This document shows, in pieces, positions 6,409 through 12,647 of a DNA stretch of 16,155 nt. Source of the stretch: Kiritimatiellales bacterium (lineage in GTDB: Bacteria > Verrucomicrobiota > Kiritimatiellia > Kiritimatiellales > Pontiellaceae); contig DAOUQA010000018.1 in NCBI GenBank assembly GCA_030625905.1, positions 1-16,155 of the forward strand, read 5' to 3'. Both the position numbers and the translations under genes were made by a program. Under the pieces are notes generated by a model. It made no database searches. It had not been told where the DNA came from and saw only the letters and a program-made list of their open reading frames with translations. Numbering within the stretch: the first letter of the stretch is position 1; each line of letters begins with the position of its first letter.

Positions 6409-7443
6409 ATGGCCAAAAAGAAAAAATCCGCCTACGCCGAAGCGGGCGTGGATATCGATGTAATGATGAATTCGCTCAAGCGGATCGGTAAAAAGGTCAA
6501 GGGAACCAACACCTCTGGCGTAGTTAGTGAAATCGGCTCGTTCGGCGGGCTTTTCAAGTCGCCCGGCAAGGAAAGCCTGCTGGTGAGTAGCGTCGATGGC
6601 GTCGGCACCAAACTTAAAGTGGCTCACATGGCCGACAAGCACAATACCGTCGGACAGGATCTAGTCAACCACTGCGTAAACGATATTCTCGTACAGGGCG
6701 CTCACCCGCTTTTTTTCCTCGACTATCTCGGCACGGCGTCGCTGAACCCCAAGGCCTTTGAAGATGTCGTCGGCGGCTTCTGCAAGGCCTGCAAGGAAAA
6801 CGGCGCGGCGCTACTCGGCGGCGAGACCGCTGAAATGCCCGGCCTCTACCCGAAGGGGGAATACGACCTCGTCGGAACCATCGTCGGCACAGTCGAGCGC
6901 AAGAAGCTCATCACTGGAAAGAAAATCAGGAAGGGCGACATCCTGATTGGCCTCCCCTCCACCGGCCTGCAGACCAACGGCTACTCGCTGGCACGCAAGG
7001 TGATTTTCGAGAAGGCCGGAAAGAAACTTTCCGACCTTGTTCCTGGCACTAAAACCACCTTCGAAAAAGCCCTGCTCGCCATCCACAAGAGCTATCTCAA
7101 TCCGGTATTGGCCGTCATGAAGAAGGTCGACATCCACGGCATGGCCCACATTACCGGTGGCGGGCTCTACGACAACGTGCCGCGCGTACTGCCCGATAAT
7201 GTCGACGCCGTATTCGACCGCTCCACCTGGAAAACACCGGCCATCTTTGAATTCATCGAAGAAACCGGAAAGGTCGATCACGAGGAGATGTACCGCGTGT
7301 TCAACATGGGCATCGGCTATGTGCTCATGGTTGGCAAGAAGGATGTCGAGCAAACCTTGAAGATCCTCAAGGCCAACAAGCAGCACGCCATCATTGTTGG
7401 CGAGGTGGTTCCCGGAACCGGGAAATCGGTGCTGGTCAACTAG
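6409..7443 (+). CDS. purM: Phosphoribosylformylglycinamidine cyclo-ligase (AIR synthetase)
   Basis: The 344-residue cytoplasmic enzyme of purine synthesis uses ATP to close formylglycinamidine ribonucleotide to 5-aminoimidazole ribonucleotide. Family landmarks in order are YAEAGVDID near the N-terminus; SVDGVGTKLKVA; the stretch QDLVNHCVNDILVQGAHPLF; and LLGGETAEMPGLY (ATP and phosphate-binding region of the PurM/PurL fold). They are followed by PSTGLQTNGYSLAR and HITGGGLYDNVPR. Length is typical and the protein looks intact. The MAKKKK start is preceded only by a weak GGAA (6398-6401) at the edge of the heptamer repeat. Other purine genes are not next to it. Paired hairpins follow the stop. 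Confidence 0.97.
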   Translation: MAKKKKSAYAEAGVDIDVMMNSLKRIGKKVKGTNTSGVVSEIGSFGGLFKSPGKESLLVSSVDGVGTKLKVAHMADKHNTVGQDLVNHCVNDILVQGAHPLFFLDYLGTASLNPKAFEDVVGGFCKACKENGAALLGGETAEMPGLYPKGEYDLVGTIVGTVERKKLITGKKIRKGDILIGLPSTGLQTNGYSLARKVIFEKAGKKLSDLVPGTKTTFEKALLAIHKSYLNPVLAVMKKVDIHGMAHITGGGLYDNVPRVLPDNVDAVFDRSTWKTPAIFEFIEETGKVDHEEMYRVFNMGIGYVLMVGKKDVEQTLKILKANKQHAIIVGEVVPGTGKSVLVN

Positions 7444-7454
7444 GAAACGTAGAA

Positions 7455-7511
7455 CAGGCATCTTGCCCGTTGCTCCTCTTGTGCATCGGAATCATGGGCA
7501 GGATGCCCATG
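7455..7511. terminator. Paired hairpins between convergent purM and alr
   Basis: CATGGGCA (7493-7500) and TGCCCATG (7504-7511) form a perfect 8-bp stem around GGA. A related, weaker hairpin lies at 7454-7470 (AGGCA-TCT-TGCC). The two are inverted copies of each other: GGCATCTTGCCCGT (7457-7470) against ATGGGCAGGATGCC (7494-7507). There is no strong T tract, so a bidirectional terminator is plausible but a REP-like repeat pair is equally possible. Confidence 0.5.
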
Positions 7512-7517
7512 CCACAC

Positions 7518-8624
7518 CTAATCCACCAGCACATGCCGCATGTTGTGGCCGAGGTGGCAGGTGATTTCGTAGGGAATGGTTTCCGCCAGCCGGGCAAGGT
7601 TTTCAACACTGTTTGGTGCCACCGGATCGGATGAAATAATTTCCACCTCTCCGCCCACCAGCGCATCGGGAATATCGGTAATATCCACCGTCATCTGATC
7701 CATCGATACCCGCCCGCATACCGGCGCATCCTGGCCATTGATCCGTACGACCGCCTTGTTGGAGAGGTTCCGAAAATAGCCATCGCCATAGCCAATAGGC
7801 ACGATACCGACGCGGCTGTCGCGGGCGTATTCATGCGTCAGCCCATAGCCGCTACGGCTCCCCTTCGGAACATGCTTCACAGCAATCAGCTTGGCCATGA
7901 CCGACATGCAGGGCTTAAGCTCAATCTGGTTGCGCAGGTGATCCGATGGATGGCATCCATAGACCGCAAGGCCGGGACGGACCATTTCAAAGTGCGTTTC
8001 CGGCAGATCGATTATAGCTGCGGAATTTGCGGCGTGATGGGTCACTCCCCCCCCGACAGGCCATACCGTTTTGAATAGTTTCAACTGTTCCAGAGCAGCG
8101 GTTTTATCCGTCTCGCCAGCCGTGGCGAAGTGGGTATAAATACCGGTCAATTCGACCCCCGGCGTCTCTTGGATAGTGGCAACCATATCCGTTGCCTGCC
8201 GGGCAGGCACGCCTAATCGCCCCATGCCGGTATCGACCTTGAGATGGACAGGCGCCGTGGCACCTGTTCGTTCGGCTGCGGCCTGCACCGAAGCCAGTGC
8301 GCTTTTGGACATCACGGTTTGGGTGATCCCCTGCCGAACCAGTTCGTCCTGAATATCGTAATCGTCGAAGTAGGCCGATAAAAAGCAAAGGATGAATCCG
8401 TCGTAGCCGCGCTGGCGCAACGCCAGCGCCTCGGTGGGCGAAGCCACGGCAAGGCCATCCACCAATTCGGCCAATACTGGATAAAGAACCTCCATGCCAT
8501 GGCCATAGCAGTCGTCCTTGACAACGGGACACAGTTTGACATCCGGACCGATTAGCCCACGTAACGCAGCAACATTGTGCCGCACTGCGGATGCCGAAAT
8601 CGATGCTGTCAGATAGTTTTTCAT
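7518..8624 (-). CDS. alr: Alanine racemase (PLP-dependent, fold type III)
   Basis: The 368-residue enzyme interconverts L- and D-alanine for peptidoglycan synthesis, using pyridoxal phosphate. The PLP lysine is Lys36 in CPVVKDDCYGHGM; the usual family motif is KANAYGHG, so positions after the lysine are altered while YGHG is kept. LKVDTGMGRLG (128-138) holds the conserved arginine. Tyr260 in SRSGYGL fits the second catalytic base. VGIVPIGYGDGY and CGRVSMDQM close the C-terminal beta domain. The length is normal. No convincing Shine-Dalgarno precedes the ATG. It follows leuD after 92 bases that contain a REP-like hairpin, and may share its transcript. It converges on purM. Confidence 0.95.
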   Translation of the reverse strand: MKNYLTASISASAVRHNVAALRGLIGPDVKLCPVVKDDCYGHGMEVLYPVLAELVDGLAVASPTEALALRQRGYDGFILCFLSAYFDDYDIQDELVRQGITQTVMSKSALASVQAAAERTGATAPVHLKVDTGMGRLGVPARQATDMVATIQETPGVELTGIYTHFATAGETDKTAALEQLKLFKTVWPVGGGVTHHAANSAAIIDLPETHFEMVRPGLAVYGCHPSDHLRNQIELKPCMSVMAKLIAVKHVPKGSRSGYGLTHEYARDSRVGIVPIGYGDGYFRNLSNKAVVRINGQDAPVCGRVSMDQMTVDITDIPDALVGGEVEIISSDPVAPNSVENLARLAETIPYEITCHLGHNMRHVLVD

Positions 8625-8668
8625 TTCAATGCAAAATGAGGCGAAGCTCCTCGTCTACCATGCTGTAG

Positions 8669-8687
8669 CCGCGATCCGCGATCGCGG
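8669..8687. repeat. REP-like hairpin between leuD and alr
   Basis: CCGCGAT (8669-8675) pairs with ATCGCGG (8681-8687) around CCGCG. The surrounding sequence (about 8639-8705) is GC-rich with another small inverted piece (GAGGCGAAGCTCCTC). It has no coding potential and looks like a REP-type element. Confidence 0.5.
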
Positions 8688-8716
8688 GCAGGATCACCGA
8701 TCCCACCTACAATTCA

Positions 8717-9337
8717 CTAGGCCGAAGACAACTGCACGCTGTGCTGGTTCTCGAAGCTGGCAATATCACCCTCGAACAGAAGCGACTCGGCAATATCGTC
8801 CAGCCCCTGGAGAAGCTTTTCCTTTACAGCCGGATCAACCTCAAACTTAAATTCGATTTCCTTGAAGGAAACCTTTTGCTCTTCGAGGTTGATTGTTGCC
8901 TCGAGTGCTTCATCGGCCGCGGCCATTTCAAAGATTTGGCCGACTTGTTCACTGCTCAATTGGACGGTCAGCAAACCATTCTTTGCGCAGTTGTTGCGGA
9001 AGATGTCGGCAAAGCCGGGGATGTCGCCTTCGATCGGGGCAATGACGACTTTGAAGCCCTGCTGGGCTACCGCCCATACCGCATGCTCGCGGCTGGAGCC
9101 GCAACCAAAGTTATTGCGTCCTACCAGAATCGAGGCGCCCTTCGTTTTCGGCTGGTTCAGGATAAATTCGGCATTGTCAGAACCATCGTCGTTGTAGCGC
9201 CAATCGAAAAACAGTGCCGAACCAAAGCCTGTGCGCTTGATCGATTTCAAGTGCTCTTTCGGGATCAACGCGTCCGTATCGATATTTGCCCGATCAACGG
9301 CACAAACGGTTCCTGTAAATGTCTTAAATGCATCCAT
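8717..9337 (-). CDS. leuD: 3-isopropylmalate dehydratase, small subunit
   Basis: The 206-residue protein is the swivelling domain of isopropylmalate isomerase. It partners LeuC to convert 2- to 3-isopropylmalate in leucine synthesis. The N-terminus has the family pattern DRANIDTDALIPKEHLK (15-31), and the substrate-binding segment NNFGCGSSREHAVWA lies near residues 75-89. The length matches E. coli-type LeuD. AGGA lies nine bases before the ATG, inside the CTAANNN heptamer array that separates it from leuC. The start is 32 bases after the leuC stop, so the two are co-transcribed. Confidence 0.96.
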   Translation of the reverse strand: MDAFKTFTGTVCAVDRANIDTDALIPKEHLKSIKRTGFGSALFFDWRYNDDGSDNAEFILNQPKTKGASILVGRNNFGCGSSREHAVWAVAQQGFKVVIAPIEGDIPGFADIFRNNCAKNGLLTVQLSSEQVGQIFEMAAADEALEATINLEEQKVSFKEIEFKFEVDPAVKEKLLQGLDDIAESLLFEGDIASFENQHSVQLSSA

Positions 9338-9341
9338 AGTG

Positions 9342-9376
9342 TTAAATCCTAATTTCTAATCTCTAAATACTAAACA
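9342..9376. repeat. Heptamer array in leuC-leuD junction, five YTAANNN units
   Basis: Five consecutive exact 7-nt units start with TTAA at 9342 and then CTAA at 9349, 9356, 9363 and 9370. The array covers the whole gene junction, including the leuC stop codon and the leuD ribosome binding site. The core differs from the GTTANNN family elsewhere, and no inverted partner is seen. Confidence 0.75.
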
Positions 9377-10776
9377 ATATTCAATTGCCGGACATCAACA
9401 AAGTGTCCCGCAATTGCCGCCGCGGCCGCCATGGCCGGACTGACGAGGTGTGTTCGGCCACCCCGTCCCTGACGTCCCTCGAAGTTGCGGTTGGAGGTGG
9501 AAGCGCAACGCTCCTTGTCCTTCAGCTTGTCGGGGTTCATGGCTAGGCACATGCTGCAACCGGCATAGCGCCACTCGGCACCCGCTTCGTGGAAGATGCG
9601 ATCGAGGTGCTCGGCCTCGGCTTGGTAGCGAACCTTTTCCGACCCCGGAACCACCAGCACGCGCACGCCATCGGCCACCTGCTTGCCCTCCATCACCTTC
9701 GCGGCTTCGCGAAGATCTTCGATACGACCATTGGTGCAGCTTCCGATGAATACGGTATCAATCTTGATATCGGTCATCTTCATGCCCGGCTCAAGCCCCA
9801 TATAGTCGAGCGCACCGCGCACATCTTCGGGGCTGTATTCCGGAACGGCATCAAGCTGCGGAACGGTGCCGCTGATGCCGGTCACCATGCCGGGGCTGGT
9901 TCCCCATGTCACCTGCGGCTCAAGCGTTTCGACATCAATCACAAGCGTCTTATCAAACACCGCGTCATCGTCGGAATAGAGCGTTTTCCAATATTCGATC
10001 GCCTCGTTCAGCGCATCGTCTTTCGGGGCGAACGGACGGTCTTCGGCAGTGACATAACCGATGGTAGTCTGATCGGGAGCGATGAGTCCTGCGCGAGCGC
10101 CCGCCTCGATCGCCATATTGCAGACCGTCAGGCGGCCTTCCATCGAAAGCGCCGCGATCGCTTCGCCACAGAACTCGAATGCACAGCCGGTTCCTCCAGC
10201 GGTTCCAATTTCACCGATCAATTCAAGCACCATGTCCTTGGCCGTCACGCCGTGCGGGATCCTGCCCTTGAACTCAACCCTGTACTGCAACGGCTTTTTC
10301 TGGCGGAGTGTCTGCGTGGCGAGCACGTGCTCCACCTCGGAAGTCCCAATGCCGAAAGCAATTGCACCGAAGGCCCCGTGCGTTGCGGTATGCGAATCGC
10401 CGCATACAACCGTCGTGCCCGGAAGCGTGATGCCCTGCTCGGGGCCGATAATATGCACAACACCCTGCTTATCGGATTCCATGCCGTAGAAGGTGATGCC
10501 TGTCTCGGCACAGTTATTCGCCAATGCGTCGATCTGGGTCTTGGCCACCGGATCCGTAATTTCGGTGCGGCTGTCGGTCGGCACGTTGTGGTCGGTCGTG
10601 GCAAAGGTCAGCTCCGGATGGCGAACCTTGCGGTTTTTCAAACGGAGACCTTCGAACGCCTGCGGACTCGTTACTTCATGAACGAGGTGGCGGTCGATGT
10701 AGAGCAGCACCTCGCCGCCTCGAAGCTCCTTTACGACATGCTTGTCCCAGATTTTATCGAACAGTGTTTTTCTCAT
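9370..10776 (-). CDS. leuC: 3-isopropylmalate dehydratase, large subunit
   Basis: The 468-residue aconitase-family protein is the catalytic subunit of isopropylmalate isomerase. The [4Fe-4S] ligands are visible as Cys347 in FIGSCTNGR and Cys407 and Cys410 in YAGCSMC. CGDSHTATHGAFG (125-137) and the C-terminal STSNRNFEGRQG segment are also standard. The frame is open a little further upstream, but the start at 10776 gives MRKTLFDKIWDKH, the family N-terminus, with AGGTG about eight bases before it. It is the first gene of leuC-leuD-alr and has a long leader carrying an inserted repeat. Confidence 0.97.
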   Translation of the reverse strand: MRKTLFDKIWDKHVVKELRGGEVLLYIDRHLVHEVTSPQAFEGLRLKNRKVRHPELTFATTDHNVPTDSRTEITDPVAKTQIDALANNCAETGITFYGMESDKQGVVHIIGPEQGITLPGTTVVCGDSHTATHGAFGAIAFGIGTSEVEHVLATQTLRQKKPLQYRVEFKGRIPHGVTAKDMVLELIGEIGTAGGTGCAFEFCGEAIAALSMEGRLTVCNMAIEAGARAGLIAPDQTTIGYVTAEDRPFAPKDDALNEAIEYWKTLYSDDDAVFDKTLVIDVETLEPQVTWGTSPGMVTGISGTVPQLDAVPEYSPEDVRGALDYMGLEPGMKMTDIKIDTVFIGSCTNGRIEDLREAAKVMEGKQVADGVRVLVVPGSEKVRYQAEAEHLDRIFHEAGAEWRYAGCSMCLAMNPDKLKDKERCASTSNRNFEGRQGRGGRTHLVSPAMAAAAAIAGHFVDVRQLNIV

Positions 10777-10820
10777 AATTTTCACCTGAGCCGCTGGCAA
10801 CCCTCCGGGCTTGCGCGGCA

Positions 10821-10910
10821 GTTATTAGTTAATCGTTATCAGTTATTCGTACAGTGATCCGTCAACAAGGAAGTTTCACCTGATAACCAACAACTAAAAC
10901 CCGTTAACCG
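10821..10910. repeat. Heptamer inverted repeat without a gene, copy C
   Basis: Four GTTANNN units (10821-10848) and four degenerate NNNTAAC-type units (10881-10908) keep the 7-nt step around a 32-nt core. The right inner end, read on the minus strand, is GTTATCAGG, the same as the inner left end of the gene-carrying cassette. The last two right-hand units are the most decayed. It sits in the untranslated leader of leuC. Confidence 0.75.
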
Positions 10911-10941
10911 GAACTTTAAAACCAGCGGTTTTGAAAGTTTC
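10910..10941. other. Long bulged hairpin in leuC leader
   Basis: GGAACTTTAAAACC (10910-10923) pairs with GGTTTTGAAAGTTTC (10927-10941) around AGC, giving 14 base pairs with one bulged G. It lies between the predicted promoter and repeat C. A regulatory role is possible but not shown. Confidence 0.55.
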
Positions 10942-10969
10942 TTCTCACCTAAATTCAACCAAGTGCGCG

Positions 10970-10997
10970 ATTATATGCCCCGCCCACACCCGATCAA
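10970..10997 (-). promoter_or_regulatory. Sigma-70-like promoter for leuC-leuD-alr
   Basis: On the minus strand TTGATC (10997-10992) and a perfect TATAAT (10975-10970) are separated by 16 nt. This is the best promoter match upstream of leuC. It places the transcription start near 10963. Confidence 0.6.
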
Positions 10998-11080
10998 GTT
11001 CTATCCTCGGAGTTTTCGGCCAACGCCTCCCCTCCGGAATTTTTAGACGGGATTGACCCCTTCTCCTGAAGGTAGAAAAA

Positions 11081-11272
11081 TCAGGGTTCATACGCCAGCA
11101 GTTCCGCCCCTTTGATAAGGCGACAAAACTCCTTCTTGGTCACGAGACGGGTTGATCCTTCGCCGCTTATCGGATCTTGCATAAGTTTATAACTCACGGC
11201 CCTGCGCTCGAGTTCTACAATGCGAATATACTCCTCGCCCTGCTTATAAAGCTGATTCTGTTGAAGTTTCAT
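11081..11272 (-). CDS. Conserved-looking small protein of unknown function
   Basis: The 63-residue protein is basic in its N-terminal half (MKLQQNQLYKQGEEYIRIVELERRAV) and ends with VTKKEFCRLIKGAELL. I recall similar small proteins with a KKEFCRLIKGA ending in Verrucomicrobia and Kiritimatiellota, but I cannot name a function. It has no signal peptide or membrane segment; the predicted fold is a short beta sheet followed by a helix. No good Shine-Dalgarno precedes the ATG, and a GGGAAGGGA about 20 bases upstream is too far. It lies between the leuC promoter and the palindromic element, on the same strand as the KilA-N gene. Confidence 0.6.
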   Translation of the reverse strand: MKLQQNQLYKQGEEYIRIVELERRAVSYKLMQDPISGEGSTRLVTKKEFCRLIKGAELLAYEP

Positions 11273-11455
11273 GCCGCGTATTTAACATGATCCCTTCCCA
11301 GGCTCGATTTAATTAATGCTAAACCCAGTTTAATGGATACCCGAAAGAGCCGCTTGCCGCGAAGCATAATTCCAAAAAGGGGTTACTTCAGACTGCCCCC
11401 TCTCCCGCTGACAGAATTAGCCAACAGCCGGCAGCAAGTACGGTTGCGCGAAGCG

Positions 11456-11543
11456 CTTTGGAGTGCGGCATCGCCGATGCCGCTTTTCGTGCGCATAGGC
11501 TCTTCATACGCAAGGGCGCTGACGGGGTCTGCGCACTCCAGAG
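11456..11543. repeat. Palindromic dispersed element, copy 2 (88 bp)
   Basis: CTTTGGAGTGC (11456-11466) and GCACTCCAGAG (11533-11543) are inverted with one mismatch. Just inside lies a perfect stem, GCGGCATCG / CGATGCCGC (11465-11483). Ends and core layout match copy 1 at 4881-4981. It sits just after the KilA-N stop. The rest of 11273-11570 shows no gene I can support. Confidence 0.7.
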
Positions 11544-11570
11544 CGGTTACACCGCAAAACGATCTCTACA

Positions 11571-12389
11571 CTACTTTCCGCCCAATCGTTTTACACCGGA
11601 GTCAACGGTTAGTAGTTGCATCTGCCGAATGGCAATGCCGTTGAGTTTGGTCAGCCGTTCGCTGCGTTCCAGTCCATCGGCAATAAAATGCGCATTGAGG
11701 TTTTCTAGATTGGACAGGCAAACCAGTTGTGCGGCGTTGGCGTGGTCGCGGATGTTGCCTTTATCTTCCGGATGAACTTCACGCCATTGTTTTGCCGTCA
11801 TGCCGAACAACGCCATATTCAGCACATCGGCTTCGTTGGCGTAGACAAAGTTTATCTGCTGAGCGGTCAGTTCCGGGGGAATCAAGTTGGTCTGTACTGC
11901 ATCGGTGTGAATCCGATAGTTGATTCGGGCGAGGTTACGTTTAATGTCCCAGCCCAGTTGTTTTTGCTCATCTTCCTTGAGCCGTTGGAATTCCTTGACC
12001 AAGTAAATCTTGAATTCTGGACTGATCCACATGCCAAATTCAAAAGCGATGTCCTTATGAGCATACGTTCCCCCATATCGACCGGCCTTGGCAAAAAGGC
12101 CTATGGCATTGGTTTTAGCAACCCACTCTTTTACGCTAATTTTATAGCTGTTCAGTCCTGCCTGACTTTTAATTGTGGCGAATTCGCCATAATTAAAAGT
12201 CGGATTGTGAATGCGCTCCCAAATGCCCAGATACTCCACCGTATTCCTATTGCGCAACCAATCGGAGATAAAGAATTCGCCATCCTTGGCCTTCAGCATA
12301 TCCGTCAAAGAAATGTAATCCTCTTCACGTGACAGGTTCACACTGATCTCTGTGCCCTGCACCTTTATTTTCTGCATATTCTTTCCCAT
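11571..12389 (-). CDS. KilA-N domain-containing protein
   Basis: The 272-residue protein has an N-terminal KilA-N DNA-binding domain (about residues 20-135). Marks are DYISLTDML, a WLRNRNTVEYLGIWE stretch, KISVKEW, and the strongly conserved GRYGGTYAHKDIAFEFGMWISPEF. KilA-N was named from phage P1 KilA and occurs in phage antirepressor-like and large DNA virus proteins. The conserved C-terminal half (IHTDAVQTNLIPPELT, EADVLNMALFGMTAKQWR, KGNIRDHA) recurs in stand-alone chromosomal versions with no known function. The start at 12389 has GGGGGAG upstream; 12377 (MQKIKVQGTEI) is an alternative that fits the family. Base composition is more AT-rich than the neighbouring rapA, and a palindromic element adjoins, which suggests transfer. 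No phage structural genes are near. Confidence 0.9.
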   Translation of the reverse strand: MGKNMQKIKVQGTEISVNLSREEDYISLTDMLKAKDGEFFISDWLRNRNTVEYLGIWERIHNPTFNYGEFATIKSQAGLNSYKISVKEWVAKTNAIGLFAKAGRYGGTYAHKDIAFEFGMWISPEFKIYLVKEFQRLKEDEQKQLGWDIKRNLARINYRIHTDAVQTNLIPPELTAQQINFVYANEADVLNMALFGMTAKQWREVHPEDKGNIRDHANAAQLVCLSNLENLNAHFIADGLERSERLTKLNGIAIRQMQLLTVDSGVKRLGGK

Positions 12390-12647
12390 GCCTTCATCTC
12401 CCCCGTTCCAAACCAAAGCGCTTCAAAATTCGAGCCAAATCGTAGCCCGTTTTCGATCGCAAGCCAACCATCATTTTGAAAAAGACTTTCCTTTTTTATT
12501 TTCTGCATTATCAACCAAGCGGCGCAATCACTGATCGTGTCCTTTGATCTTTGTGTCTTAGCGACTTGAGCGCAGCGGGCGTGAGATAATGCAGTTCTTT
12601 GATGTTTGTATTTTCACAATCGCGGGAATGCCGTAGTCTCCGTCGCT
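12390..12647. other. AT-rich divergent intergenic region between KilA-N and rapA
   Basis: No gene is supported in these 258 bases. It contains a loose array of CTT-anchored 7-8-nt units at 12542-12572 (CTTTGAT, CTTTGTGT, CTTAGCGA, CTTGAGCG). GATAAT (12585-12590) could be a -10 box for rapA, but the nearest -35-like boxes are badly spaced. Confidence 0.4.

Larger units (their letters stand above)
10777..10963 (-). other. leuC leader region with hairpins and repeat copy C
   Basis: The promoter candidate at 10970-10997 implies a leader of about 185 nt. It contains the heptamer inverted repeat C, a 14-bp hairpin at 10910-10941 and a smaller stem at 10797-10814 (GCAACCC/GGG-c-TTGC). I looked for a leucine-rich leader peptide and a T-tract terminator, as in classical leu attenuation, and found neither. 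Together with the sequence to 11080, this 300-base stretch has no credible gene. Confidence 0.45.

Noticed and set aside
9589..10857. Long plus-strand open frame of 422 codons opposite leuC
   Set aside because: It is antisense to leuC, whose product has all cluster cysteines and family motifs. The antisense product shows no recognisable domain and is the usual shadow in GC-biased codons.
10777..10963. Classical leucine attenuator
   Set aside because: No short leader frame with leucine codons and no terminator with a T tract on the minus strand was found.
11333..11644. Plus-strand open frame of 103 codons with RKSRLPRS near its start, vaguely like a REP-associated transposase N-terminus
   Set aside because: It has no tyrosine or HUH motif, passes through the palindromic element and ends over the KilA-N gene; resemblance is too weak to call a pseudogene.
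12606..12647. Upstream start for rapA adding 14 residues
   Set aside because: The family N-terminus begins at the methionine at 12648 (QPYFPGQRWIS), and the extra residues have no counterpart.
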